Source of the DNA: a bacterium
Lineage (GTDB): Bacteria; Planctomycetota; B15-G4
Length of the DNA: 35,648 bases
Assembly (NCBI GenBank): GCA_030428785.1
Contig: JAUIEF010000035.1
Span: forward strand, 1 to 35,648
Reading direction: 5' to 3'
The notes below the pieces were generated by a model. The model was not told the origin of the DNA. It saw nothing but the letters and a program-made list of their open reading frames with translations, and did no database searches. Every line of letters begins with the position of its first letter. Positions within the stretch are counted from its first letter, which is position 1. Positions 10,816 through 18,566 of this stretch are shown here, piece after piece. Both the position numbers and the translations under genes were made by a program.

Positions 10816-10844
10816 GGCGGGGTGGCTCGGGAGGCCGCCCCGCC
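10816..10844 (-). terminator. Perfect 11-bp hairpin, likely end of the Na/Pi transporter transcript
   Basis: Eleven consecutive pairs (one G-U in the plus-strand RNA) flank a 7-nt loop at 10827-10833. The hairpin begins 20 nt downstream of the transporter stop codon. There is no U-tract, so it is either a non-canonical terminator or an RNA 3'-end stabiliser. Confidence 0.5.
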
Positions 10845-10864
10845 CGCTTTCGTCTCCGCCCCGC

Positions 10865-12601
10865 TCAGGCGGCGGGCGTCGGAGCCGCGGGCGTCGACTC
10901 CGCGATCTCCGGCTCGACGGGGCGGGCGGCGTCCGCCTGCGCGACGATGTCCTTCCCGATGGACTTCGCGAAGTAGTAGAGCCGCTTGAGGAGCTCGACG
11001 AGCTGGCTCTGGATGCGGAAGCGCGAGAGCGAGCCGGGGTCCTGCGTGTCGACGCGCCGCGCGAGCGCGTCGGCCGTGCGCCGGACGAGCGCGTGCACCT
11101 CGGCCTTGCGGTCGACGACGGCGCGCGCGCCCTCGACGTCGCCCGCCTCGAGCGCCTGCACGACGTCGTCGTACGTCTCGAGCACCGTCACGTAGAGCTC
11201 GTCGATGAGCGCCGCGCCCTGCGGGTCCTTCGTGACGCCGAGGCGGCGACGCTCGCGCGCGAGGGCGACGAGGTTCGTCGCGAAGATCTCGTTGACGTGC
11301 TGCACGTTCGTGACGTCGGCGAGGAGCGCGTGCACGGCGCGCGCGGAGGCCTCGTCCTGGTCGGTCTTCGCGAGCGCGCCGAGGAACTGCACGATGCGCG
11401 TGTAGAGCGGCTCGAGCTCGCGGTGCGACGCGACGACGGCGTCGAGCTCGTCGGGCTGCTCGGAGCGCACGGCGTCCACCGTCGACTGGGCGAGCTCGCG
11501 CACGAAGCGCGCGTAGCGGCACACCTCGAGCCGCGCCTGGTCGCGCGCGAGGGCCGGCGTCTCGAGGAAGGCGTCGTCGAGGAACTGCGCGCGCGACCGC
11601 TCGGGGATCACCTGCGGCCGGTCGGGCAGCAGGCGCTCGACGAGCTTCGCGAGGAGCACCGTGAACGGCAGGAAGAGCACGGTGTTCGCCAGGTTGAAGA
11701 CCGTGTGCGCGTTCGCGATCTGGCGCGGCGACTCGGCGGCGAGGCGCGCCGTGCCGGTCAGCTCCGGCCGGCTCGGCGAGATGTCCGTGACGAAGACCGC
11801 GAGCCTGTCGATGAACGCGATCCACACGAGCACGCCCAGCACGTTGAACGCGACGTGGATCGCGGCGGCGCGCGTCGCGACCCGCGGCTTGCCGAGCGTG
11901 GCGAGCAGCGCCGTGACGCACGTGCCGATGTTCGCGCCGAACGCGAGCGCGATGCCCGCCGGCAGCGTGATGAACCCCTGGCTCGCGAGCACGATGACGA
12001 TGCCCGTCGTCGCCGACGAGCTCTGCACGAGCCCCGTGAACACCGCGCCCGCGAGGATGCCGAGCGCGGGGTTCGTCATGCTCTTCATGACGTCGATGAA
12101 CGGCTCGTACGTGCGCAGCGGGTCCGTCGCGTCGCTCATGAGGCCCATGCCGAAGAAGATCAGGCCCAGGCCCATGACCATCTTGCCCCACTGCCGCAAC
12201 GCCTCGCGCTTGCCGGCGGAGTGGAGCAGGAAGCCGGTGAAGATGAGCGCGAGCGCGTACTTGGTCACCTTGAAGGCGACGATCTGCGCGGTGATCGTCG
12301 TGCCGGCGTTCGCGCCCATGATGACGCCGACGGACTGCGCGAGCGTCATGAGGCCGGCGGACACGAAGCCCACGACGAGCACGGTCGTCACGGACGACGA
12401 CTGGATGATCGCCGTGACGAACGCGCCGGTGATCGCGGCGGCGACGCGGTTCTTCGTGAGCCTGGCGAGGAGCGTGCGCATGCCGTCGCCGGCGACGGCC
12501 TTCAGCGCGTTCGTCATCTGCTCCATGCCGGTGAGGAACAGCGCGAGGCCGCCGAGCAGCCCCATGACGATCGGGAAGACGGGCAGGGCGTCGTCGGGCA
12601 T
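10865..12601 (-). CDS. Na+/phosphate cotransporter family protein (NptA-like) with PhoU-like tail
   Basis: The 578-residue protein has the two inverted Na/Pi cotransporter repeats. Each carries a QSSS motif: AIIQSSSVTTVLVVG in the first and GLVQSSSATTGIVIV in the second, each followed by a glycine-rich helix (GANAGTTITAQIV and GANIGTCVTALLA). The N-terminus (GLLGGLALFLTGMEQMTNAL) is typical. From about residue 330 the protein is soluble and helical, as in members that end in a PhoU-like domain. It would import phosphate driven by sodium, or act in phosphate efflux or sensing. GAGGAG lies 8 nt before the ATG. It follows the metallopeptidase gene by 78 nt. Confidence 0.9.
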   Translation of the reverse strand: MPDDALPVFPIVMGLLGGLALFLTGMEQMTNALKAVAGDGMRTLLARLTKNRVAAAITGAFVTAIIQSSSVTTVLVVGFVSAGLMTLAQSVGVIMGANAGTTITAQIVAFKVTKYALALIFTGFLLHSAGKREALRQWGKMVMGLGLIFFGMGLMSDATDPLRTYEPFIDVMKSMTNPALGILAGAVFTGLVQSSSATTGIVIVLASQGFITLPAGIALAFGANIGTCVTALLATLGKPRVATRAAAIHVAFNVLGVLVWIAFIDRLAVFVTDISPSRPELTGTARLAAESPRQIANAHTVFNLANTVLFLPFTVLLAKLVERLLPDRPQVIPERSRAQFLDDAFLETPALARDQARLEVCRYARFVRELAQSTVDAVRSEQPDELDAVVASHRELEPLYTRIVQFLGALAKTDQDEASARAVHALLADVTNVQHVNEIFATNLVALARERRRLGVTKDPQGAALIDELYVTVLETYDDVVQALEAGDVEGARAVVDRKAEVHALVRRTADALARRVDTQDPGSLSRFRIQSQLVELLKRLYYFAKSIGKDIVAQADAARPVEPEIAESTPAAPTPAA

Positions 12602-12679
12602 GACGGGCTCCTCTCACCGGGTTGCGTGCCGCGGTCAGCGTGCCTGAACGGGCAGGGAGCCGTCGAGGGGGGCGGGGTG

Positions 12680-14302
12680 TCAGCGGTCGTCGAGCGGGGG
12701 CGGCACCGGGTACCACACGCCGCGGACGACCGCCTCGGGGGCGCCGCCCGGCAGCGCGTCGACGGTGAGCCGCACGGACACGCTCGCGCCCGGCGGGAGC
12801 ACGAGGCGGAACGGCGGCGACGCCTCGACGGTCTCCACGAGCTCCGCCTCGCCGGGCGACGGGAGCGCGGCCCACCTCCCGAGGTACGCGCCGCACAGCG
12901 TCGCGTCGCCGGGGTTCGAGAGCCGCAGCACGAGCGGGCCCTCGCCCGGCACGATCCGCGCGACGGGCTGCGGCTCCGGCGGCTCGGGCGTCACGAGGAG
13001 CCGGTCGACGCCGACGTCCGACCACGCGGGGTCCCGGAACCGCAGCAGGAGATCGTCGGGCGGGAGCCCCGTGAGCGCGAGCAGCGAGCGGAAGCGCGCG
13101 GTCTTCAGCTCGTGCGCGGCGTGGGTGCGGCCCGCGCCGCGAGCGTCGAGCCAGCGCTGGGTGACCGCCGCGGCGTGACCCTCCCACGGCATCGACCGGC
13201 GCTCCGGCGCCCCGTCGTGCATGCCCAGCACCTCCTCCTGGTACTGGTGCACGAGCTCGTGGACGAGGACCTCGTCGAGCGCCTCCAGGTCGGGGATGGC
13301 GTTCCGCGCGTCGCGACGGATCTGGATCAACGGGCCTTCGGGCGACCACGCGAGGGCGTTCCGCGCATGCTTCGTCGCGTACTCCCGGAGCTCGTCGTCG
13401 TCGAGCGGGATGCGTTCGGAGTCGGCGCCGCCCGACGCCCGCGCGAGCTCGAGTCGTGCGAGCACCGCGTCCCTCATGTCCGTCACCGTGGCCCACTCGA
13501 CGCGGAGCCGCGCGCGGGGCCGCCACCCGAGCAGCGGCTCGAGTTCGCCGATCCGCGACAGCGCCCGCTGTGTGAGCTCGTCGTCGGTGAGCGCGAGGAC
13601 CGGCGCCGAGCGTCGGGTGAGCTCGTCGCAGAGGGCGCGCCATGCGGGCAGCGCGCGCAGTCCGGCGGGCTCCTCGGTCCGGAGCGCGGCGCTCAGGTGC
13701 GCCGGCGTGAGCTGCGCGTCGGGCAGGATCGAGGGTGCCGGACACGCCCAGCCGCGCTCCAGCAAGGTGTCGGCGAGCACCCCGGGCTCGGCATCGAACC
13801 GCAGCAGGAAGACCGCGAGCCGGCGGCCCTCGCCGTCGCGCAGGGTGGTCGGCGCGTGGAGGAACGACCAGCCGGGCTCCTGGAACGTCTCGCCCTCCAG
13901 CTCGTCCGCGAGCGAGGGGATCGCCGTCTCGCGGAGGAACGCATTCACCTCGTCCGGGAGAGTCGCGTGCGTGCCGTGGATGCCCTGCACGGCGACCACC
14001 TCCTCGCCGCGCACCGTCTCGACGCGCAGCACGTGCGTGTCGAGGACCTCGAGCACGCGGACCCCGTCAGCGACGGCCAGCTCGACCGAGCGGGTGAACG
14101 CCCCGTCCGACTCAGCGAGCGCCGCGAGGTCGAGGATCGCGTCGCCCTCGAGCATGCGCGCGTCGATTTCGAGCAGGTGACCGTCGTCGGGATCGGATCG
14201 CGAGACGGCGACGGGTGCCATCGCGGTGACGTAGGCCATGACGAGCGCGACGGCCGTCGCGGAGCGCCCACGTCGAGCCAGCCGGGTCGGCGCCGTGCTC
14301 AT
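12680..14302 (-). CDS. Exported HExxH metallopeptidase-like protein B (tandem paralogue)
   Basis: The 540-residue protein starts with a basic, hydrophobic signal-like segment (residues 8-34). The putative zinc site is His348-Glu349-Leu-Val-His352 in VLVHELVHQYQEEVLGM. About 20 residues later comes MPWEGHAAAV, whose glutamate or histidine could be a further ligand. The C-terminal ~110 residues are beta-rich (GRWAALPSPGEAELVETVEA, PFRLVLPPGASVSVRL). I do not recognise a named peptidase family. The protein is clearly a paralogue of its neighbour, with which it shares blocks throughout. Its ATG overlaps the neighbour's TGA by one base (TGATG), so translation is probably coupled. A proteolytic function is inferred from the HExxH motif alone. 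Confidence 0.7.
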   Translation of the reverse strand: MSTAPTRLARRGRSATAVALVMAYVTAMAPVAVSRSDPDDGHLLEIDARMLEGDAILDLAALAESDGAFTRSVELAVADGVRVLEVLDTHVLRVETVRGEEVVAVQGIHGTHATLPDEVNAFLRETAIPSLADELEGETFQEPGWSFLHAPTTLRDGEGRRLAVFLLRFDAEPGVLADTLLERGWACPAPSILPDAQLTPAHLSAALRTEEPAGLRALPAWRALCDELTRRSAPVLALTDDELTQRALSRIGELEPLLGWRPRARLRVEWATVTDMRDAVLARLELARASGGADSERIPLDDDELREYATKHARNALAWSPEGPLIQIRRDARNAIPDLEALDEVLVHELVHQYQEEVLGMHDGAPERRSMPWEGHAAAVTQRWLDARGAGRTHAAHELKTARFRSLLALTGLPPDDLLLRFRDPAWSDVGVDRLLVTPEPPEPQPVARIVPGEGPLVLRLSNPGDATLCGAYLGRWAALPSPGEAELVETVEASPPFRLVLPPGASVSVRLTVDALPGGAPEAVVRGVWYPVPPPLDDR

Positions 14303-15963
14303 CACGGGGCGTCCTGCGGACCCAGATCGAACCAGATGCCGCGGATCTCCGCCCCGGGCGTCGCGCCCGGCAGCGCGGCGTCGAGGCGCACGCGAACGCT
14401 CGCTCCCGGCGGGAGCACGAGCCGGAACGGCGGCGAGGCGTCGACGGCGTCGACGAGCTCGGCCTCCGACCCTTGCGACGGGAGCGCGGCCCAGCGCCCC
14501 GCGTACACCCCGACCTGAGGCGTGTCGCCCGGGTTCGAGATGTCCAGCACGACCGGCCCTCCGCCGTTCGGCACGCAGCGCACCGTCGGTCGCGGGCCGA
14601 GCGGCTCGCCCGACACGACGAACCGCTCCCAGCCCACGCCGCTCCATGCCCCGCCGCGATGTCGAAGGAGGAGCTCGTCCGGCGGGAGCCCCGTGAGGCG
14701 GAGGAGCGTCTCGAAGCTGTTCCCGGGGTCCCGAGTCGAGATCGGGCCGCGCCGGCCCACCGACTCCGCCCAGAGCAGGGCGACGTGGTCCGCGTGCGCT
14801 TGCCACGGAACCTCCCAACCGTCTTCGTCCTCCCGGACGTCGAAGAGGCCCAGCGCTTCCTCCTGGTACTGGTGGCCGATCTCGTGCGCGAGGAGCGTGT
14901 CGAGTCCGCCGTGCCTGCAGAGCGCGAGCGGCGCGTCACGGCGCACGAGGATCTCCGGACCCTCCGGCGCGACGGCGATCGCCCCGGCCGCGTGCTCACG
15001 GGCGAGCTCCTCGAGCTCGTCGTCGCCGTACCACGTCCACGACTCGTGGGACTCCGCGCGCTCGTCCTGCCTCCGGCGCGCGTTCTCGAACATGTTCTGC
15101 TGCAGACCGGCCATCGTCGTCCACGTCACCGTCGGCTCCTGCTCGGGCCGCCAGCCGACGAGCGCGGCGATCTGCGCCTGGATCTCGCGTGCCCGCGCCG
15201 TCAGCTCGTCTTCGCCGAGCGCGAGCACGGGGTCGGCCGCGGGGCGGACGGACTCCCGCAGCGCCGTCCATGCGGGGAGCGCCCGGAGGCCGATGTCACG
15301 CGCGTCCGAGTGCGTGTTGACGACGTCCGCCGGGGTGAGGTCCTCGTCCGGGATCCCGGTCGCCGCAGCGCACGCCCAACCGCGCTCGACGACGAGCTGC
15401 GAGAGGAACGTCCACCCACGCTCCGCGCCCTCGTAGTGCGGGTTCGCCAGGCGTCGGCCCGCGGCGTCGCGCACGACGCCGAGCGCATGGAACCTGGCCC
15501 AGGCGATGTCCTCGAGCGGCCGGCCGAGGAGGTGGAACGCGAGCTCCGGCACCGCCTTCTCGCAGATGTAGTCGTTCACCTCCGGCGGCAGCGCCGGGTT
15601 CGTCCCGCGGGCTCCGGGCAGGACGACGACCTCCTCGCCGAGCACCGTCGCGACGCGGAACACGTGCGTGTCGATGACCTCGAGCACCCGGAACTCGTCG
15701 CGGTCGGCCAGCGCCTCCGCGTCGGGGATCGCGCCGATGTCCTCCGCCAGGGCGCGCAGGTCGACGAGCTCGTACGGGTCGTGCTCGCGCGCGTCCACGA
15801 CGAGCAGCGGTCGGAACTCGTCGTCGGGGTCGTCCGGGCTCCACGCCGGCGTGACCGAGACGAGCAGCGCGACGAGGAGGCGCGCCGTCGAGCCGCGGGG
15901 ACGGAGGCGGCCATCGACGTGGCCGGTCACAGGGCCGGATGACGAGCGGGGGGTGGCGGACAC
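14302..15963 (-). CDS. Exported HExxH metallopeptidase-like protein A (tandem paralogue)
   Basis: The 553-residue protein has a GTG start with GAGG about 8 nt upstream, then a hydrophobic segment (STARLLVALLVSVTPAWS). The putative metal site is His360-Glu361-Ile-Gly-His364 in LLAHEIGHQYQEEALGL, followed by VPWQAHADHVALLW. Blocks shared with protein B are VLEV-DTHV-RV--V-GEEVV near residue 95, LRALPAW-AL, LVGWRP, -PEGP-I-VRRDA, LTGLPPDELLLR and a C-terminal beta domain ending near EIRGIWF. No family name comes to mind. A secreted zinc peptidase is the natural guess. It lies 81 nt downstream of the kinase gene, so both peptidase genes may belong to the regulatory operon. Confidence 0.7.
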   Translation of the reverse strand: MSATPRSSSGPVTGHVDGRLRPRGSTARLLVALLVSVTPAWSPDDPDDEFRPLLVVDAREHDPYELVDLRALAEDIGAIPDAEALADRDEFRVLEVIDTHVFRVATVLGEEVVVLPGARGTNPALPPEVNDYICEKAVPELAFHLLGRPLEDIAWARFHALGVVRDAAGRRLANPHYEGAERGWTFLSQLVVERGWACAAATGIPDEDLTPADVVNTHSDARDIGLRALPAWTALRESVRPAADPVLALGEDELTARAREIQAQIAALVGWRPEQEPTVTWTTMAGLQQNMFENARRRQDERAESHESWTWYGDDELEELAREHAAGAIAVAPEGPEILVRRDAPLALCRHGGLDTLLAHEIGHQYQEEALGLFDVREDEDGWEVPWQAHADHVALLWAESVGRRGPISTRDPGNSFETLLRLTGLPPDELLLRHRGGAWSGVGWERFVVSGEPLGPRPTVRCVPNGGGPVVLDISNPGDTPQVGVYAGRWAALPSQGSEAELVDAVDASPPFRLVLPPGASVRVRLDAALPGATPGAEIRGIWFDLGPQDAP

Positions 15964-16044
15964 GGGGAGCCCTCGGGATCGATGTCGGACGGCCGCGTGG
16001 GGCCGCCATCATCCCATGCGACGTGGGCCCGAGGGGCCGGACGG

Positions 16045-17895
16045 TCAGCGCTCGAGGTCGGCGAGCACCGCGCGCGCCCGGGCCGCGCCGTCGACGTCCG
16101 GCGGATCGAGCGCCTCGAGGGCCGCGGCGGCCTCGCGCAGCGTGTCGGCGGCGGTCGCGTGCCCGAGCTCCGCGCGGGCCAGGCCGAGCAGGAGCCGGAT
16201 GCGCGCGGCCTCGCGGAGACCCATGGCGATGGGCTGCCCGGCGAGTTCCGCCGCGCGCTCGAGGTGGGGGAGCGCGGCGTCGGCGCGACCCGCGTCGAGG
16301 GCGAGGCGGCCGAGCGCCGTGTGCACGAGCGCCTCGGACTCGGGGAGGTCGGCGAGCGTCGCGTCGATGCGTGCGTCGACGGCCGGGTCGTCCCAGGGCG
16401 GACGCGTGGCGGCCGCGCGTCCCGAGTCGGGCGGTGTCGAGGTGTCGCGCCCGTCGGTCGCGCCGCCGTCGGCGACCGCTTCCGCCGCGAGCAGCTCCTC
16501 GAGGAAGCGCACCGCCGAGCGCGCCGCCGCGTGCGCGCCCCAGCCGCGGCTCGCGTCGCGCACCGCGCGCTCGCGACCGAGCCACGTGCCGACGAGCCCC
16601 GCCGCGAGCAGGAGCACGACGACACCCGTTGCGAGCACGACGGCGCGGTGCGCGCGGAGCAGGCGACGCAGCGCGTCGAGCCGCGTGCCGCGCCGCGCGA
16701 CGACGGGCTCGCCGTCGAGCCAGCGACGCAGGTCGGCGGCGAGCGCCTCGGCGGACGGGTAGCGACGCGCCGGCTCGGGGTGCGTCGCCCGCAGCACGAC
16801 GGCGTCGAGGTCGCCGCGCGCGGCGCGCGGGTCGTCCATCGCCGTACTCGGCGGCGGCAGGGGATCGTCGATGCGCGCGACGACGTCCGCCATCGACCGC
16901 GCCTCGCGCGCGGGCCGGCCGACGAGCGTCTCCCACAGCACGAGCCCCAGCGCGAAGACGTCCGTCGCGACGCTCGCGCGCTCGTCGCGGAGCTGCTCGG
17001 GCGCGGCGTACCGCGGCGTGAGCGGAGCCGGCGAGCGCGTCGCGTCCGTGCGCGCGAGGTCGCCGTCGGGGCGCAGCAGCGCCGAGACGCCGAAGTCGAG
17101 GAGCTTGGGCGCGCCGCCCGCCGTCACGAGGATGTTCGTCGGCTTGAGGTCGCGGTGCAGCACGAGCCGGCCGTGCGCGAACTGCACGGCGTCGCAGACC
17201 GTCGCGACGAGCGCGACGCGCGCGCGGAGGTCGAGCGCGCGGCACGCCTCGGTGATCGGCGCGCCGTCCACGGCCTCCATGAGGAACCACGGGCGCCCGT
17301 CGGGCAGCCGCCCCGCGTCGAGGAAGGCGACGACGTGCTCGTGGTGCAGCGACGCGAGCGTCTCCTGCTCGCGGCGGAAGCGGCGCAGGAGCGCGTCGGT
17401 GTCGAGCCCGCGGCGCAGGACCTTGACCGCCGCGCGACGCGTCGCGGAGCCGACGGTGCGCTCGGCGAGCCACACGTCGGCCTGCCCGCCGGAGCCGAGG
17501 CGCTCGCGCAGCACGTGGCCGCCGACCGTCGCGCCGAGGAGGTCGTCGTCGGGTGTCGCGTCGTCGGTCGCCGCCGACGCACCGGCGCGGTCGACCTCGG
17601 AAGGCGACGTCGCCGCGGCGCCGTGCGCGGTGTCGGCCGCGCCGGGCTCGAGCAGCGCGACGGCCGTGCCGTCGAGCGCGGCGTCCTCGACGGCGCTCGC
17701 GGCGAGCAGCGCCTCGACGCGCGCGACGACGTCGTCCCGCGCGGCGGCGTCCTCGTCCGCCGGGCGCGCGTCGTCGCCCGCGTCGCCACGGGCCCGGTCG
17801 AGGACGGCGGCCCGCTCGTCCGCCGGCAGGTCGACGGTCTCCTCGTACAGCCGTCGCACGGCCGCCCAGCGCACCGCGTCGCCGTGGAGCTTCAC
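16045..17895 (-). CDS. Membrane-anchored Ser/Thr protein kinase (Hanks type) with helical repeat C-terminus
   Basis: The 616-residue kinase starts at a GTG inside the sigma gene's end (GTGA overlap). Residues 1-70 resemble the helical leader of planctomycete kinases (LYEETVDLPADERAAVL). The kinase domain spans about 127-395: glycine loop LGSGGQAD at 133-140, Lys158, HRDLKPTN with Asp249, Lys251 and Asn254, DFG at 267-269, and APE at 298-300. All catalytic residues are present. A transmembrane helix lies at about 418-440. The remaining ~175 residues are Ala/Leu-rich and fit TPR-like helices (ALVHTALGRLALDAGRADAA). It likely phosphorylates or controls the adjacent sigma factor, as proposed for ECF-kinase pairs; that is inference. 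Confidence 0.92.
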   Translation of the reverse strand: MKLHGDAVRWAAVRRLYEETVDLPADERAAVLDRARGDAGDDARPADEDAAARDDVVARVEALLAASAVEDAALDGTAVALLEPGAADTAHGAAATSPSEVDRAGASAATDDATPDDDLLGATVGGHVLRERLGSGGQADVWLAERTVGSATRRAAVKVLRRGLDTDALLRRFRREQETLASLHHEHVVAFLDAGRLPDGRPWFLMEAVDGAPITEACRALDLRARVALVATVCDAVQFAHGRLVLHRDLKPTNILVTAGGAPKLLDFGVSALLRPDGDLARTDATRSPAPLTPRYAAPEQLRDERASVATDVFALGLVLWETLVGRPAREARSMADVVARIDDPLPPPSTAMDDPRAARGDLDAVVLRATHPEPARRYPSAEALAADLRRWLDGEPVVARRGTRLDALRRLLRAHRAVVLATGVVVLLLAAGLVGTWLGRERAVRDASRGWGAHAAARSAVRFLEELLAAEAVADGGATDGRDTSTPPDSGRAAATRPPWDDPAVDARIDATLADLPESEALVHTALGRLALDAGRADAALPHLERAAELAGQPIAMGLREAARIRLLLGLARAELGHATAADTLREAAAALEALDPPDVDGAARARAVLADLER

Positions 17896-18503
17896 GTCGC
17901 GTCCCCCCGCGAGGCGCGCGCGCCGCCGGGACCGCCCGAGTCCGTCGCGTCGCCCAGCGCGTCGACGAGCCACGCGCGCGCGAGCGACCAGCGCCGGTTC
18001 GCCGTGCGCAGCGAGACGTCGAGCAGCGCCGCGACCTCCGGCATCGTGTGTCCGCCGAAGAAGCGCAGCTCGACGACCTGCGCGAGCTCGGCGTCGAGAG
18101 CGGCCAGCGAACCGAGCGCCGCGTCCACCTCGAGCACGACGTCCGCGCCGTCCGAGGCCTCGCCGGCGAGCGCGGCGACGTCGACGTCGGTCGAGCGTCG
18201 CGCCGCGTCGCGCTTGGCCGTCGCGCGGCGTCGGGCGTGGTCGGTCAGCACGCGGCGCATGACGTGGCTCGCAAGGACGTGGAGGTCCCTTTCATCGAGG
18301 TCCCTTCCGTCGAGGTCGCGGTCGCCGCGCCAGCTCGCGAGCCGCAGCCACGCCTCGTGCACGAGCGCGGTCGGCTGGAGCGTGTGGTCGACGCGCTCGC
18401 CCGCGAGGAAGCGCTCCGCCGTGCGACGCAGCCGGGCGTACGCGTCGTCCGCGAGGGGCGGCGCGGCGGCGTCGGGCGTCGAGGGGTTGCCGGCGTCGGG
18501 GAT
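17892..18503 (-). CDS. ECF RNA polymerase sigma factor, start codon unresolved
   Basis: Region 2 reads YARLRRTAERFLAGER, then HTLQPTALVHEAWLRLASW and VLASHVMRRVLTDHARRRA. Region 4 reads LAQVVELRFFGGHTMPEVAA followed by LLDVSLRTANRRWSLARAWL. This is the TIGR02999-like ECF group common beside planctomycete kinases. The frame is open from the ankyrin stop at 18567 down to 17892. Between 18566 and the conserved block it has no ATG, GTG or TTG. The only near-start codons are ATC at 18503 (the start given here) and CTG at 18431. A GTG at 18362 is too late, as it would remove half of region 2. One missing G near 18512 would join a GTG at 18514 to this frame. The frame also equals that of the upstream ankyrin gene, so stop readthrough would give a fusion. 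It overlaps the kinase start by 4 nt. Confidence 0.75.
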   Translation of the reverse strand: MPDAGNPSTPDAAAPPLADDAYARLRRTAERFLAGERVDHTLQPTALVHEAWLRLASWRGDRDLDGRDLDERDLHVLASHVMRRVLTDHARRRATAKRDAARRSTDVDVAALAGEASDGADVVLEVDAALGSLAALDAELAQVVELRFFGGHTMPEVAALLDVSLRTANRRWSLARAWLVDALGDATDSGGPGGARASRGDAT

Positions 18504-18566
18504 GGCGGGCTCACCGCGAGGCGGGGCGTGGGATGCGCGCGCGACGGCGCGGCGCGGGACGTCGGA

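Larger units (their letters stand above)
10381..10864. other. 484-bp intergenic region between glycosyltransferase and Na/Pi transporter genes
   Basis: I see no convincing gene. The apparent open frames are Arg/Pro/Gly-rich with no family resemblance. The stretch holds two clear hairpins (10632-10647 and 10816-10844) and GC-rich homopolymer runs near 10529-10550. It separates two minus-strand genes, so it should contain the promoter of the glycosyltransferase and the end of the transporter transcript. Confidence 0.5.

Noticed and set aside
14302..14304. Frameshift splitting a single large metallopeptidase into two
   Set aside because: Both halves are full-length paralogues, each with its own signal segment, HExxH site and C-terminal domain. 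The TGATG junction is an ordinary coupling.
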